From contig JBJEQG010000128.1 of assembly GCA_051881635.1 (NCBI GenBank), forward strand, positions 1-12,292: 12,292 nucleotides of DNA, read 5' to 3'. Each line of letters starts with the position of its first letter. Within the stretch, counting starts at the first letter, position 1. The notes below the pieces were generated by a model that was not told where the DNA came from, did no database searches, and saw only the letters and a program-made list of their open reading frames with translations. Origin of the DNA: JBJEQG01 sp051881635. GTDB taxonomy: Bacteria; Bacillota; Clostridia; Oscillospirales; Acutalibacteraceae. The translations under genes were made by a program, and so were the position numbers. Of this stretch, positions 1 to 7,181 are shown piece after piece.

Positions 1-1
1 T

Positions 2-949
2 GCTGACTATGTAAAGAACATGATCACAGGTGCTGCTCAGATGGACGGTGCTATCCTCGTTGTATCTGCTGCTGATGGCCCGATGCCCCAGACAAGAGAG
101 CATATTCTTCTCTCCCGTCAGGTAGGTGTTCCGTACATCGTAGTATTTATGAACAAGACTGACCAAGTTGACGATGAAGAGCTCCTCGACCTCGTAGAGA
201 TGGAAATTCGTGAACTCCTCAACGAGTATGAGTTCCCGGGCGATGATACTCCGATTATCCGTGGTTCTGCTTACAAGGCTTTGTCCTCTGATTCTAAGGA
301 CCCGAATGCTCCTGAGTATGCTTGCATCCATGAATTGATGGAGGCTGTTGACTCCTTTATCCCGACTCCTGACCGTAAGGCTGACTTGCCGTTCCTTATG
401 CCTGTTGAAGATGTATTTACAATCACAGGTCGTGGTACAGTTGCTACTGGTAGAGTTGAGAGAGGCCAGTTGAAGATGTCTGAGGAAATCGAAATCGTTG
501 GTCTTTCTGAGGAGAAAAAGAAATCTGTTGTTACAGGTATCGAAATGTTCAGAAAGCTCCTCGACTATGCTGAGGCAGGCGATAACATCGGTGTTCTTCT
601 CCGTGGTATCCAGAGAACAGACATCGAGCGTGGACAGGTTCTTGCTAAACCCGGTTCAATTCACCCACACACAAAGTTCAAAGGTCAAGTTTATGTATTG
701 ACTAAGGACGAGGGCGGCCGTCATACTCCGTTCTTTAACAACTACCGTCCGCAGTTCTATTTCAGAACAACAGACGTTACAGGTGTTATCAATCTTCCGG
801 AAGGCACAGAAATGTGTATGCCTGGCGATAATGTAGTTATGGATGTTGAGTTGATCACTCCTATCGCTATCGAAGAAGGTCTCCGTTTCGCTATCCGTGA
901 GGGTGGTAGAACAGTAGGTTCAGGCGTTGTTACTGCTATCAACGAGTAA
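2..949 (+). CDS. tuf: Elongation factor Tu, 5' end missing
   Basis: EF-Tu is the GTPase that carries aminoacyl-tRNA to the ribosomal A site in the cytoplasm. The window opens inside the gene: the reading frame runs from base 2 (ADYVKNMITGAAQMDG), which in E. coli numbering is about residue 85, just after the DCPGH switch II motif, so the P-loop and switch I are off the window. The G4 motif NKTD is present, followed by domain 2 (VEDVFTITGRGTVATGRVERG) and domain 3, ending FAIREGGRTVGSGVVTAINE. The 315 residues seen imply a full length near 399, normal for the family. A short insertion relative to E. coli (around SSDSKDPNAPEYAC) lies in the G domain before domain 2, at a place where Gram-positive EF-Tus vary. 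The gene ends its transcript: a strong terminator follows 33 nt after the stop. Confidence 0.98.
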   Translation, partial: ADYVKNMITGAAQMDGAILVVSAADGPMPQTREHILLSRQVGVPYIVVFMNKTDQVDDEELLDLVEMEIRELLNEYEFPGDDTPIIRGSAYKALSSDSKDPNAPEYACIHELMEAVDSFIPTPDRKADLPFLMPVEDVFTITGRGTVATGRVERGQLKMSEEIEIVGLSEEKKKSVVTGIEMFRKLLDYAEAGDNIGVLLRGIQRTDIERGQVLAKPGSIHPHTKFKGQVYVLTKDEGGRHTPFFNNYRPQFYFRTTDVTGVINLPEGTEMCMPGDNVVMDVELITPIAIEEGLRFAIREGGRTVGSGVVTAINE

Positions 950-981
950 TTTTCGCTTGACGCTTTAATACCCGAAATAAT

Positions 982-1017
982 AAAAACCTCTTGTCGTTTT
1001 ACGGCAAGAGGTTTTTT
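982..1017 (+). terminator. Intrinsic terminator of tuf
   Basis: A 15-bp stem is formed by 982-996 and 1002-1016 with a 5-nt loop (tttta). It contains one G-U pair, has a core of ACCTCTTG pairing with CAAGAGGT, and ends in a run of six T. This is a textbook Rho-independent terminator, 33 nt after the tuf stop codon. Confidence 0.95.
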
Positions 1018-1073
1018 GTGTTAAAACGCTTGTTTGCTTTAAAAATAAAATTCAAAAGAGAGCAAAAAAAGTC

Positions 1074-1086
1074 GAGAAAATTTCTC
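1074..1086. repeat. Small inverted repeat upstream of the AraC-type gene
   Basis: The arms gagaaa and tttctc flank a single A (1074-1086). The repeat lies about 40 nt before the start codon of the AraC-type regulator and just upstream of a TATACT sequence (1097-1102) that could be its -10 element. No good -35 hexamer is placed 17 nt upstream of that -10; the repeat occupies the position. This would suit a site for an activator or autoregulator, but the repeat is short and AT-rich and could be chance. Confidence 0.3.
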
Positions 1087-1126
1087 CAAAATCATTTATA
1101 CTTTAATACACAGAGGTGATGACAGA

Positions 1127-1996
1127 ATGAAAGAACAAATGAATGCTGTTCAAAGAATGCAGGACTATATTGCGGAGCATTTATTTGAAAATATAACATT
1201 AGCGGATTTGTCGGCAGTTTCTTTATTCTCGCCGTGGTATTCTCATAGGTTGTTTGTACACTTTCTTCATTTGACACCGTCAAGCTATATAAGAAAATTA
1301 CGCTTATCTCAATCCGCTTTAAAGTTGCGTGACAATAAAACGAAAATTATTGATGTGGCGTATGAATTTGGCTTTGGCAGTGTGGACGGATACCAAAGGG
1401 CTTTTTTTAACGAGTTTGGCTGTAATCCGCATCAATATGCCCGAAACCCTGTTCCAATCTGTCTTTTTAAACCTTATGGTATTCAATATTCTCAAATGAA
1501 AGGGGAAACCAATATGCAAGAGATAAAAAATGTCTTTATCCAAGTTGTCGAAAAGCCTGCACGAAAGGTGATTATCAAGAGAGGAAAAACAGCAGAAGAT
1601 TATTGGACATATTGTCAGGAGGTTGGCTGTGATGTATGGGGATTGCTGACAAGTATTAAATCTTTAAGTGGTGAGCCTGTATGTTTATGGCTGCCCGAAA
1701 GTTACATTTTGGAAGGGACTTCAAAATATGTTCAGGGTGTAGAAGTTCCCCTTGATTATGACGGTGTTGTGCCGTCAGGATTTGATGTTATTCAGCTCCC
1801 CAAAAGTCAATATATGATGTTTCAAGGTGAACCTTTTGAGGAAAAAGATTTTTGTGCGGCAATTCAACAGGTACAAAGTGCAATTCAAAAGTATGATTTG
1901 ACATTTTTAGGCTATTCATGGGATAACAGCAATCCCCGTATTCAATTAGAGCCTATTGGAACAAGGGGCTATATTGAGTTAGTTCCCATAAAGTAA
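1127..1996 (+). CDS. AraC-family transcriptional regulator with GyrI-like effector domain
   Basis: This 289-residue protein has an N-terminal AraC/XylS DNA-binding domain of about 105 residues and a C-terminal GyrI-like (AraC effector-binding) domain from about residue 136. The first helix-turn-helix lies near 24-45 (ITLADLSAVSLFSPWYSHRLF), the second near 72-98 (IIDVAYEFGFGSVDGYQRAF), with the family signature continuing to NPHQY. GyrI-like domains of this type (SbmC/Rob/BmrR fold) bind small, often hydrophobic or cationic ligands, so the protein probably senses a drug or metabolite; no ligand can be named. The start is fixed by an excellent GAGGTGAT ribosome binding site (1113-1120) 6 nt upstream. 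It stands alone, between the tuf terminator and its own terminator. No efflux or target gene lies beside it, so its regulon must be elsewhere or itself. Confidence 0.9.
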   Translation: MKEQMNAVQRMQDYIAEHLFENITLADLSAVSLFSPWYSHRLFVHFLHLTPSSYIRKLRLSQSALKLRDNKTKIIDVAYEFGFGSVDGYQRAFFNEFGCNPHQYARNPVPICLFKPYGIQYSQMKGETNMQEIKNVFIQVVEKPARKVIIKRGKTAEDYWTYCQEVGCDVWGLLTSIKSLSGEPVCLWLPESYILEGTSKYVQGVEVPLDYDGVVPSGFDVIQLPKSQYMMFQGEPFEEKDFCAAIQQVQSAIQKYDLTFLGYSWDNSNPRIQLEPIGTRGYIELVPIK

Positions 1997-2011
1997 AGAT
2001 ATTTTGATATT

Positions 2012-2049
2012 AAAAAGTTCTGTAACGAAAATTGTTATGGAACTTTTTT
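2012..2049 (+). terminator. Intrinsic terminator after the AraC-type gene
   Basis: Arms 2012-2026 and 2034-2048 form a 15-bp stem (two G-U pairs, core AAAAAGTTC with GAACTTTTT) around a 7-nt loop, ending in six T. It starts 15 nt after the stop codon and separates the regulator from the downstream TrmB-kinase unit. Confidence 0.9.
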
Positions 2050-2061
2050 CTTTTAAATGTC

Positions 2062-2090
2062 TTGACAAACAAGGAAAATTTGTTTATTAT
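2062..2090 (+). promoter_or_regulatory. Sigma-A-type promoter of the TrmB-kinase unit
   Basis: The -35 hexamer TTGACA (2062-2067) is perfect and is followed after exactly 17 nt by TATTAT (2085-2090), one mismatch from consensus. Transcription would start near 2097, giving a leader of about 29 nt. Inverted repeats overlap both the spacer (aaacaa 2067-2072 with ttgttt 2080-2085) and the predicted start site (gtata 2095-2099 with tatac 2103-2107), as would suit repressor control, possibly autoregulation by the TrmB-type protein. Confidence 0.85.
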
Positions 2091-2125
2091 AGTAGTATAA
2101 AATATACAACGAAAAGGAGAGAGAT

Positions 2126-2929
2126 ATGAAAACGGAAAATTTGGAGGAAACTTTGGTTGGTTTGGGTTTTTCAGCATTGGAAGCAAAAATCTATTTGGCA
2201 TTGTTAAGGTGCGGAAATCAATCTGCCTATCAGCTTGCCAAAGAAATTGAAATCTCCCGTCCATCTATCTATAATGCTTTGGAACACATGGTACATAAAG
2301 GCTTTGTGGAACAAATACCTAACCCGACAGCTTTATATAAAGCTGTCGAACCCGAATTTCTTTTGAAAAAACTTCAAAACACCTACACATCTTATCTTAA
2401 AAATGCGGAAGAAGAATTGAAAGATTATCAATCCCAACTTTATAATGAACAGACTGCCAACTTGCAAGGGAAAACAACGATTGTTGAGAAGATATGCGGT
2501 CTTATCCGTCATAGTCAAACGGAGATTTATATCAATACGGATATGAATTTGGATTTGTTTAAGGACGAATTGCAAGCGGCAACAAAGAGAAAAGTGCGTG
2601 TTGTTCTGTTTTCTTTTTATAACTTAAAGCCTGTGATAGAGGGCATGGAAATCTATACACATGGGCGTGAAATGAAAGACCATATTCCAACACGCTTTAT
2701 GATTGTTTCGGACCAGGAACAGATGATTGTTTCCGACTTACGCCCAAAAGATGAACAGTGGCTTGCGACCGTAACGGATAACCGTTTGATGATAAAAATT
2801 ATTTCGGAGCATATCCATAATGATATTTATTTGCTGAATATCCGCAACCGTTACGGAAAAGAAATCTATGAGGACTATTTGCATATTCATACGGCTTTTG
2901 AAGACAGGGAAAGGGGAATAAGGTTATGA
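2126..2929 (+). CDS. TrmB-family transcriptional regulator
   Basis: This is a 267-residue TrmB-type regulator, a family that usually senses sugars or related metabolites. The N-terminal winged helix (about 5-72) carries the typical GLGFSALEAKIYLALLRCG opening and a recognition helix in EISRPSIYNALEHM (42-55). A charged, probably coiled-coil linker follows at about 76-110, then a phospholipase-D-like regulatory domain (about 115-235) without visible HKD catalytic motifs, as expected of a sensor. The ribosome binding site AAAGGAGAG lies near 2113-2121. The stop codon overlaps the start of the downstream PfkB-type kinase (ATGA at 2926-2929), so the two are translationally coupled, and the kinase substrate or product is a reasonable guess for the effector. 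Autoregulation is suggested by inverted repeats in its promoter but is not shown. Confidence 0.88.
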   Translation: MKTENLEETLVGLGFSALEAKIYLALLRCGNQSAYQLAKEIEISRPSIYNALEHMVHKGFVEQIPNPTALYKAVEPEFLLKKLQNTYTSYLKNAEEELKDYQSQLYNEQTANLQGKTTIVEKICGLIRHSQTEIYINTDMNLDLFKDELQAATKRKVRVVLFSFYNLKPVIEGMEIYTHGREMKDHIPTRFMIVSDQEQMIVSDLRPKDEQWLATVTDNRLMIKIISEHIHNDIYLLNIRNRYGKEIYEDYLHIHTAFEDRERGIRL

Positions 2930-3843
2930 AAAAGATATTGGTTTCAGGCTTGCTGAATACGGAAACAACCGTTAAGGTTAAAAAATTTCCGATTGAATAT
3001 TATCCGATTGATTATCCTTTTTTTGGAATTGCAACAAGGGTTTCAGGGGTAGGTTATAATATTTCAAAAGCACTTTGTATATTGGGCGATGAAATGCGTT
3101 TGGTGTCAATGCTTGGAAAGGATTTTTCCGCCGAAACAATCAAAAATGAATTACGGCATTTGAATGTATCAACAGAGTTTTTGAATGAAAAGCTGACCGC
3201 AACACCGACTTCTGTGGTTTTGTACGATGAGAGCGGCAAACGGCAGATTTACTGCGATTTAAAAGATATACAGGAACAGCATTTGGATTATACGGCGGAA
3301 ATGCTCCAAGATTGCGATTGTGTGGTTGCGTGTAATATCAACTTTAACCGCACATTATTGACGGAGGCAAAGAAAAAGGGCATAACGATTGCAACAGATG
3401 TTCATGTTCTCAATGATATTGACGATGACTATAATCGGGATTTCATGCAATATGCGGATATACTGTTTTTAAGTGATGAAGCACTGCCTTGTGCGGCAGA
3501 GGAATTTCTGAAACGCCTTTCGGAAAAGTACCATAACCAAATTATAGTTTTAGGTCAGGGTGCAAAAGGTGCTATGCTGTATGAACGGGAAACGGATTGT
3601 TTATATCAACTTTCAGCGGTGCATAATGATAAGGTTGTCAATACGGTTGGTGCAGGCGATGCCCTTTTCAGTGCCTTTTTGCATTTCTACCATAAAGGAT
3701 TGACAGCGTTGGAAAGTTTAAAAAGGGCGGAAATTTTTGCGTCCATAAAAATCGGATATAACGGTGCGGCAGAGGGTTTTGCCAACGAAAAAACGATTGA
3801 AACACAATATGAGCAAACGGAAATTTTGACTACAAAATTATAA
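2926..3843 (+). CDS. PfkB-family carbohydrate (or nucleoside) kinase, substrate unknown
   Basis: This 305-residue cytoplasmic ribokinase-fold protein phosphorylates a small alcohol, sugar or nucleoside with ATP. The N-terminal PfkB signature is seen in GVGYNISKALCILGDE (41-56; the more usual GG is GV here) and the C-terminal signature in VNTVGAGDALFSAF (238-251), with the catalytic aspartate at D245 in GAGD and the anion hole just before it. Length is typical. The substrate cannot be read from the sequence. Ribokinase, fructokinase, adenosine kinase and pseudouridine kinase are all possible relatives, and the nearby adenine deaminase makes a nucleoside substrate worth considering, though the two lie in separate transcription units. 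It overlaps the TrmB-type gene by 4 nt and so shares its mRNA. A hairpin ends the unit. Confidence 0.88.
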   Translation: MKKILVSGLLNTETTVKVKKFPIEYYPIDYPFFGIATRVSGVGYNISKALCILGDEMRLVSMLGKDFSAETIKNELRHLNVSTEFLNEKLTATPTSVVLYDESGKRQIYCDLKDIQEQHLDYTAEMLQDCDCVVACNINFNRTLLTEAKKKGITIATDVHVLNDIDDDYNRDFMQYADILFLSDEALPCAAEEFLKRLSEKYHNQIIVLGQGAKGAMLYERETDCLYQLSAVHNDKVVNTVGAGDALFSAFLHFYHKGLTALESLKRAEIFASIKIGYNGAAEGFANEKTIETQYEQTEILTTKL

Positions 3844-3849
3844 TTTTAA

Positions 3850-3899
3850 AAATACTTAAAGTATGATTTTGACAAATTATACTTTAAGTATTTATTTTT
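3850..3899 (+). terminator. Long hairpin after the kinase gene: terminator and/or paired operator sites
   Basis: A perfect 15-bp AT-rich stem (3850-3864 with 3879-3893), extended inward to about 20 bp by attt/aaat and a G-T pair around the loop tgac, is followed by tttattttt. It begins 6 nt after the kinase stop, so it can act as a terminator. The stem lacks the usual GC-rich base, however. Each arm is itself a near-palindrome (atactt-a-aagtat at 3852-3864 and atacttt-aagtat at 3879-3891), so the structure can equally be read as two tandem protein-binding sites 27 bp apart, ahead of the ade promoter. Confidence 0.7.
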
Positions 3900-3922
3900 G
3901 AGAGAAATAGCGGTACTTTTGA

Positions 3923-3951
3923 TTGTAGGTATTCTTTTTCTGTGTTATAAT
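3923..3951 (+). promoter_or_regulatory. Extended -10 promoter of the ade operon
   Basis: A perfect TATAAT (3946-3951) is preceded by TGT (3943-3945), an extended -10 element. A weak -35, TTGTAG (3923-3928), is placed 17 nt upstream. Transcription would start near 3958, giving a leader of under 30 nt that contains the GGAGGT ribosome binding site (3971-3976). The leader is too short for a purine riboswitch. Confidence 0.75.
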
Positions 3952-3986
3952 AAGGAAAATGATTTTGTGCGGAGGTTTACGGAATT

Positions 3987-5672
3987 ATGGACAGAAAAGA
4001 ATTCATACAGACGGCATTGGGTGAAGTGCCGTTTGATTTGGTTTTGAAAAACGGACAAATTGTCAATGTCTTTACGGGACAAATACTCAAAGGTGATGTT
4101 GCCGTCAAGGACGGAATAATTGTCGGTGTTGGTAAATATAGCGGTACGAATGAAATTGATATAAACGGAAAGTATATTCTTCCCGGTTTTGTTAATGCTC
4201 ATGTTCATGTTGAGTCCTCTATGGTTACACCGCCCGCTTATGCGAGAGAAGAACTGAAATGGGGAACAACCACTTTAATTACAGACCCACACGAAATTGC
4301 AAATGTAGGCGGATTGAAAGGGATTGAAACCATGCTGGCAATGGCAGAGCATAGCCATGTCAACTACTATGTTATGTTGCCGTCCTGTGTGCCGTCAACA
4401 CCGTTTGAACACGCAGGGGCAGTCCTTCATGCCGAAGATTTGAAACGCTTGAAATCCAACAAAAAGGTTTTGGGTTTAGGGGAAATGATGAATGTGGTCG
4501 GTGTTTTAAACGGCGATAAGGAAATTTTGGATAAGCTCGACACTTTTGGGGACTGCATTGTTGACGGTCATGCTCCGCAATTTTCGGGAAAGCAGTTGCA
4601 GGCATATCGTATTGCGGGAATTGATACAGACCATGAAAGTGTAAGCTATGAGGAAGCATTGGAAAAACTCCAATGCGGTATGGCGGTTTTGGTGCGTGAA
4701 GGTTCGGCGTCCAAAAATTTGGAAGCAATTATTCAGGGAATTGTCAAAGATAATATTGACACTGCATACATGGCATTTTGCACCGATGATAAGCACTTGG
4801 CAGATGTACAGGCGGAAGGAACAATCCGCTTTTGCGTAAAAAAAGCCGTTGCGTTGGGGTTATCGCCAATAAAGGCAATCCAAATGGCAAGTATCAATGC
4901 AGCCCGTATTTATGGATTAAAAAATATCGGTGCGGTGGCGGTCGGCTATAAGGCGGATATGGTTGTTGTGGAGGACTTGAAAGACTTTGAGGTTTTGAGC
5001 GTTTATAAGGACGGTCAAAATATAGCGGAACTGCCGCCGATTGAAAATTTGAAATTTCCGATTGATATGATTAACACTGTCCATTTAGCACCGTTTGATG
5101 AAAATGTTTTTGAAGTGCCGAAAGCTGAAAGTTATACGGTTATTCAGATTGTGGAAAATCAAATCGTTACAGACCGCCGACAGATGACAGATACAGAAAT
5201 CCGCACAGGATTGGCAGACGGAACAATCCGTAAAATTGCGGTTATGGAACGACACAAGGCAACAGGGCAATATGCCTGTGCATATATTTCAGGCTACGGC
5301 TTAAAGCATGGTGCAGTGGCAACAACCGTTGCCCATGATTCCCATAATCTTATTGTTATCGGGGATAATAACAGAGATATGCTGACTGCCGCAAAAGAAA
5401 TTGAACGCATACAGGGCGGTTATGTTATCGCCGCTGACGGTCATGTTAAGAGGGCATTACCATTACGGTTCGGCGGTTTGATGAGCTTGAAACCGACAGA
5501 GCAGTTTATCCCAGCCTTGAATAACATTATTCAGACAGCGTATGCTATGGGCGTTAATCCGCAAATCGACCCGTTTATTACATTGTCTTTTATGGCATTA
5601 CCTGTAATTCCGAGTGTGCGTATTACGGATATGGGGCTGTTTGATGTTGATAAGTTTGAGTTTATAAAATGA
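3987..5672 (+). CDS. ade: Adenine deaminase
   Basis: Adenine deaminase (EC 3.5.4.2) hydrolyses adenine to hypoxanthine and ammonia, feeding purine salvage in the cytoplasm. This 561-residue protein is an amidohydrolase of the Ade family: an N-terminal beta-sandwich strand set (DLVLKNGQIVNVFTG), then the metal motif HVHVE (72-76) in PGFVNAHVHVESSM, TDPHEIANV (99-107), GLGEMMNV (163-170), DGHAP (193-197), DTDHES (213-218) and CTDD (265-268), all expected for this binuclear metal enzyme. The C-terminal region (about 380-561) holds the Ade-specific domain with GLKHGAVATTVAHDSHN. Length is within the usual range (550-600). GGAGGT lies 10 nt before the ATG. The stop overlaps the recQ start (ATGA), so it heads an operon of ade, recQ, nfo and probably the next small gene. 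Confidence 0.96.
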   Translation: MDRKEFIQTALGEVPFDLVLKNGQIVNVFTGQILKGDVAVKDGIIVGVGKYSGTNEIDINGKYILPGFVNAHVHVESSMVTPPAYAREELKWGTTTLITDPHEIANVGGLKGIETMLAMAEHSHVNYYVMLPSCVPSTPFEHAGAVLHAEDLKRLKSNKKVLGLGEMMNVVGVLNGDKEILDKLDTFGDCIVDGHAPQFSGKQLQAYRIAGIDTDHESVSYEEALEKLQCGMAVLVREGSASKNLEAIIQGIVKDNIDTAYMAFCTDDKHLADVQAEGTIRFCVKKAVALGLSPIKAIQMASINAARIYGLKNIGAVAVGYKADMVVVEDLKDFEVLSVYKDGQNIAELPPIENLKFPIDMINTVHLAPFDENVFEVPKAESYTVIQIVENQIVTDRRQMTDTEIRTGLADGTIRKIAVMERHKATGQYACAYISGYGLKHGAVATTVAHDSHNLIVIGDNNRDMLTAAKEIERIQGGYVIAADGHVKRALPLRFGGLMSLKPTEQFIPALNNIIQTAYAMGVNPQIDPFITLSFMALPVIPSVRITDMGLFDVDKFEFIK

Positions 5673-7177
5673 AAGACATATATAAAATTCTAAAAGATTG
5701 TTACGGCTATTCGTCTTTTCGTACCGGACAGCTTGAAATTATTGAACAGATTTTGGCGGGGCGTGATGTTTTGGCGGTCATGCCGACAGGTGCGGGAAAG
5801 TCTGTTTGCTATCAAGTGCCTGCTTTAGCGTTTGAGGGCATTACGCTTGTTGTTTCGCCGCTGATTTCACTTATGCAGGACCAGGTGCGGTCCTTGATTT
5901 CTATGGGTGTACGGGGAGCATATATTAACAGTTCGCTGACAACGGGACAGATTTCAACCGCTTTACGCAACGCCAAGAACGGTATGTATAAGATTATCTA
6001 TGTTGCTCCTGAACGCCTGATGACGGAACGCTTTTTGGATTTTGCAAGGAGTGTTTCCATTCCGCTTTTGGCGATTGATGAGGCTCACTGTATTTCACAG
6101 TGGGGACATGATTTCCGTCCGGGATATTTGCAGATTGCGGATTTTATCAAAGCCTTGCCCAAGCGTCCAAGCGTGGCGGCATTTACGGCAACCGCTACAA
6201 AAACCGTCAAGTCGGATATTGCAAAGCGTTTGGAATTGCAAACACCATATCAGATTACAACAGGTTTTGACCGTCCGAATTTATATTTTGAAGTGGATAA
6301 ACCGACCGACAAGGACAGTTTTCTTTTACAGTATCTTCGTCAAAACAGTGAGCAATCAGGTATTATTTACTGTGCCACAAGAAAAAATGTTGATAAGGTT
6401 CATGAACTTTTGGAGAAATATAATTTTTCATCTTTGCCTTATCATGCAGGTATGAGTGATGAACAAAGAGCCAAGAACCAATCCGATTTTGTTTATGACC
6501 GTGTAAAAATCATTGTGGCAACCAATGCTTTTGGTATGGGGATTGATAAACCGAATGTGCGTTTTGTCATTCATTACAATATGCCGCAAAATATAGAATC
6601 CTACTACCAAGAGGCAGGACGGGCAGGGCGTGACGGCGAAAAGGCGGAATGTATCCTGTTGTATAGTCCGAAAGATGTACGGCTCAACCGTTTTTTTATC
6701 GACAAAAGTGCGGAAACCTGTACATTAAGCGGCGATGATAGAACAGCTTATTTAGAGGAAGAAAATGAAAAGCTGAAAATGATGACTTTTTATTCAACTT
6801 CAAAGACTGTTTGTTTGCGGCGGCGTTTGCTCCAATATTTTGGTGACAAAAGCGACTACCAATGCCATAATTGCAGTGTGTGTAACGGGACAGGTTTTCA
6901 ATATGTATCAAAACCGAAATCAACCGTACAAGAAGTGGTTTACGAAACGGATAAGGATTTGATGGACAGACTGAAACGGCTGAGGACGGCTTTGGCAAGA
7001 AAAAACAGTGTTCCGGCTTATGTTATTTTCAGCGATGCAACCTTACGGGAAATGTCAGCCCTAAGACCAATGAACGAAAACGCTTTATTACAGGTTACGG
7101 GTGTCGGGCATAGAAAGCTGGAACTTTACGGCAAAGCGTTTTTGAATGAAATCAGAGATTATGTTCGGGGGGATTGA
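5669..7177 (+). CDS. recQ: RecQ-family ATP-dependent DNA helicase, short form without winged-helix domain
   Basis: This 502-residue 3'-5' DNA helicase acts in recombination and repair. Motif 0 SSFRTGQ (15-21), Walker A TGAGKS (40-45), Walker B DEAH (137-140), AFTATAT (171-177) and motif VI QEAGRAGRDG (314-323) are intact. Four cysteines, C382, C399, C402 and C405, reproduce the spacing of the RecQ zinc-binding subdomain. From about 428 to 500 there is an HRDC-like domain (LMDRLKRLRTALA ... LLQVTGVGHRKLELYG). Between them only about 20 residues remain, so the winged-helix (RQC) part, about 100 residues in E. coli RecQ (total 609), is absent; the sequence reads through with no frameshift. The ATG overlaps the ade stop and nfo follows after 4 nt. 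Confidence 0.93.
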   Translation: MKDIYKILKDCYGYSSFRTGQLEIIEQILAGRDVLAVMPTGAGKSVCYQVPALAFEGITLVVSPLISLMQDQVRSLISMGVRGAYINSSLTTGQISTALRNAKNGMYKIIYVAPERLMTERFLDFARSVSIPLLAIDEAHCISQWGHDFRPGYLQIADFIKALPKRPSVAAFTATATKTVKSDIAKRLELQTPYQITTGFDRPNLYFEVDKPTDKDSFLLQYLRQNSEQSGIIYCATRKNVDKVHELLEKYNFSSLPYHAGMSDEQRAKNQSDFVYDRVKIIVATNAFGMGIDKPNVRFVIHYNMPQNIESYYQEAGRAGRDGEKAECILLYSPKDVRLNRFFIDKSAETCTLSGDDRTAYLEEENEKLKMMTFYSTSKTVCLRRRLLQYFGDKSDYQCHNCSVCNGTGFQYVSKPKSTVQEVVYETDKDLMDRLKRLRTALARKNSVPAYVIFSDATLREMSALRPMNENALLQVTGVGHRKLELYGKAFLNEIRDYVRGD

Positions 7178-7181
7178 TTAA

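Noticed and set aside
950..1126. A tRNA or small RNA gene in the gap after tuf
   Set aside because: Apart from the terminator the stretch is AT-rich with no cloverleaf and no second terminator; only a short dyad and a weak -10 are visible.
3900..3986. Possible purine riboswitch before adenine deaminase
   Set aside because: The leader after the predicted start is under 30 nt, and the gap as a whole shows no three-way junction with the paired loops of that aptamer.
4372..4728. A 118-codon minus-strand open frame inside ade
   Set aside because: It lies wholly within the conserved adenine deaminase gene, its composition is typical of an antisense shadow, and no start signal is present.
6042..6455. 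A 137-codon plus-strand open frame inside recQ in another frame
   Set aside because: It overlaps conserved helicase motifs in the true frame and has no start signal. It is not a programmed frameshift product, because the recQ frame is intact.
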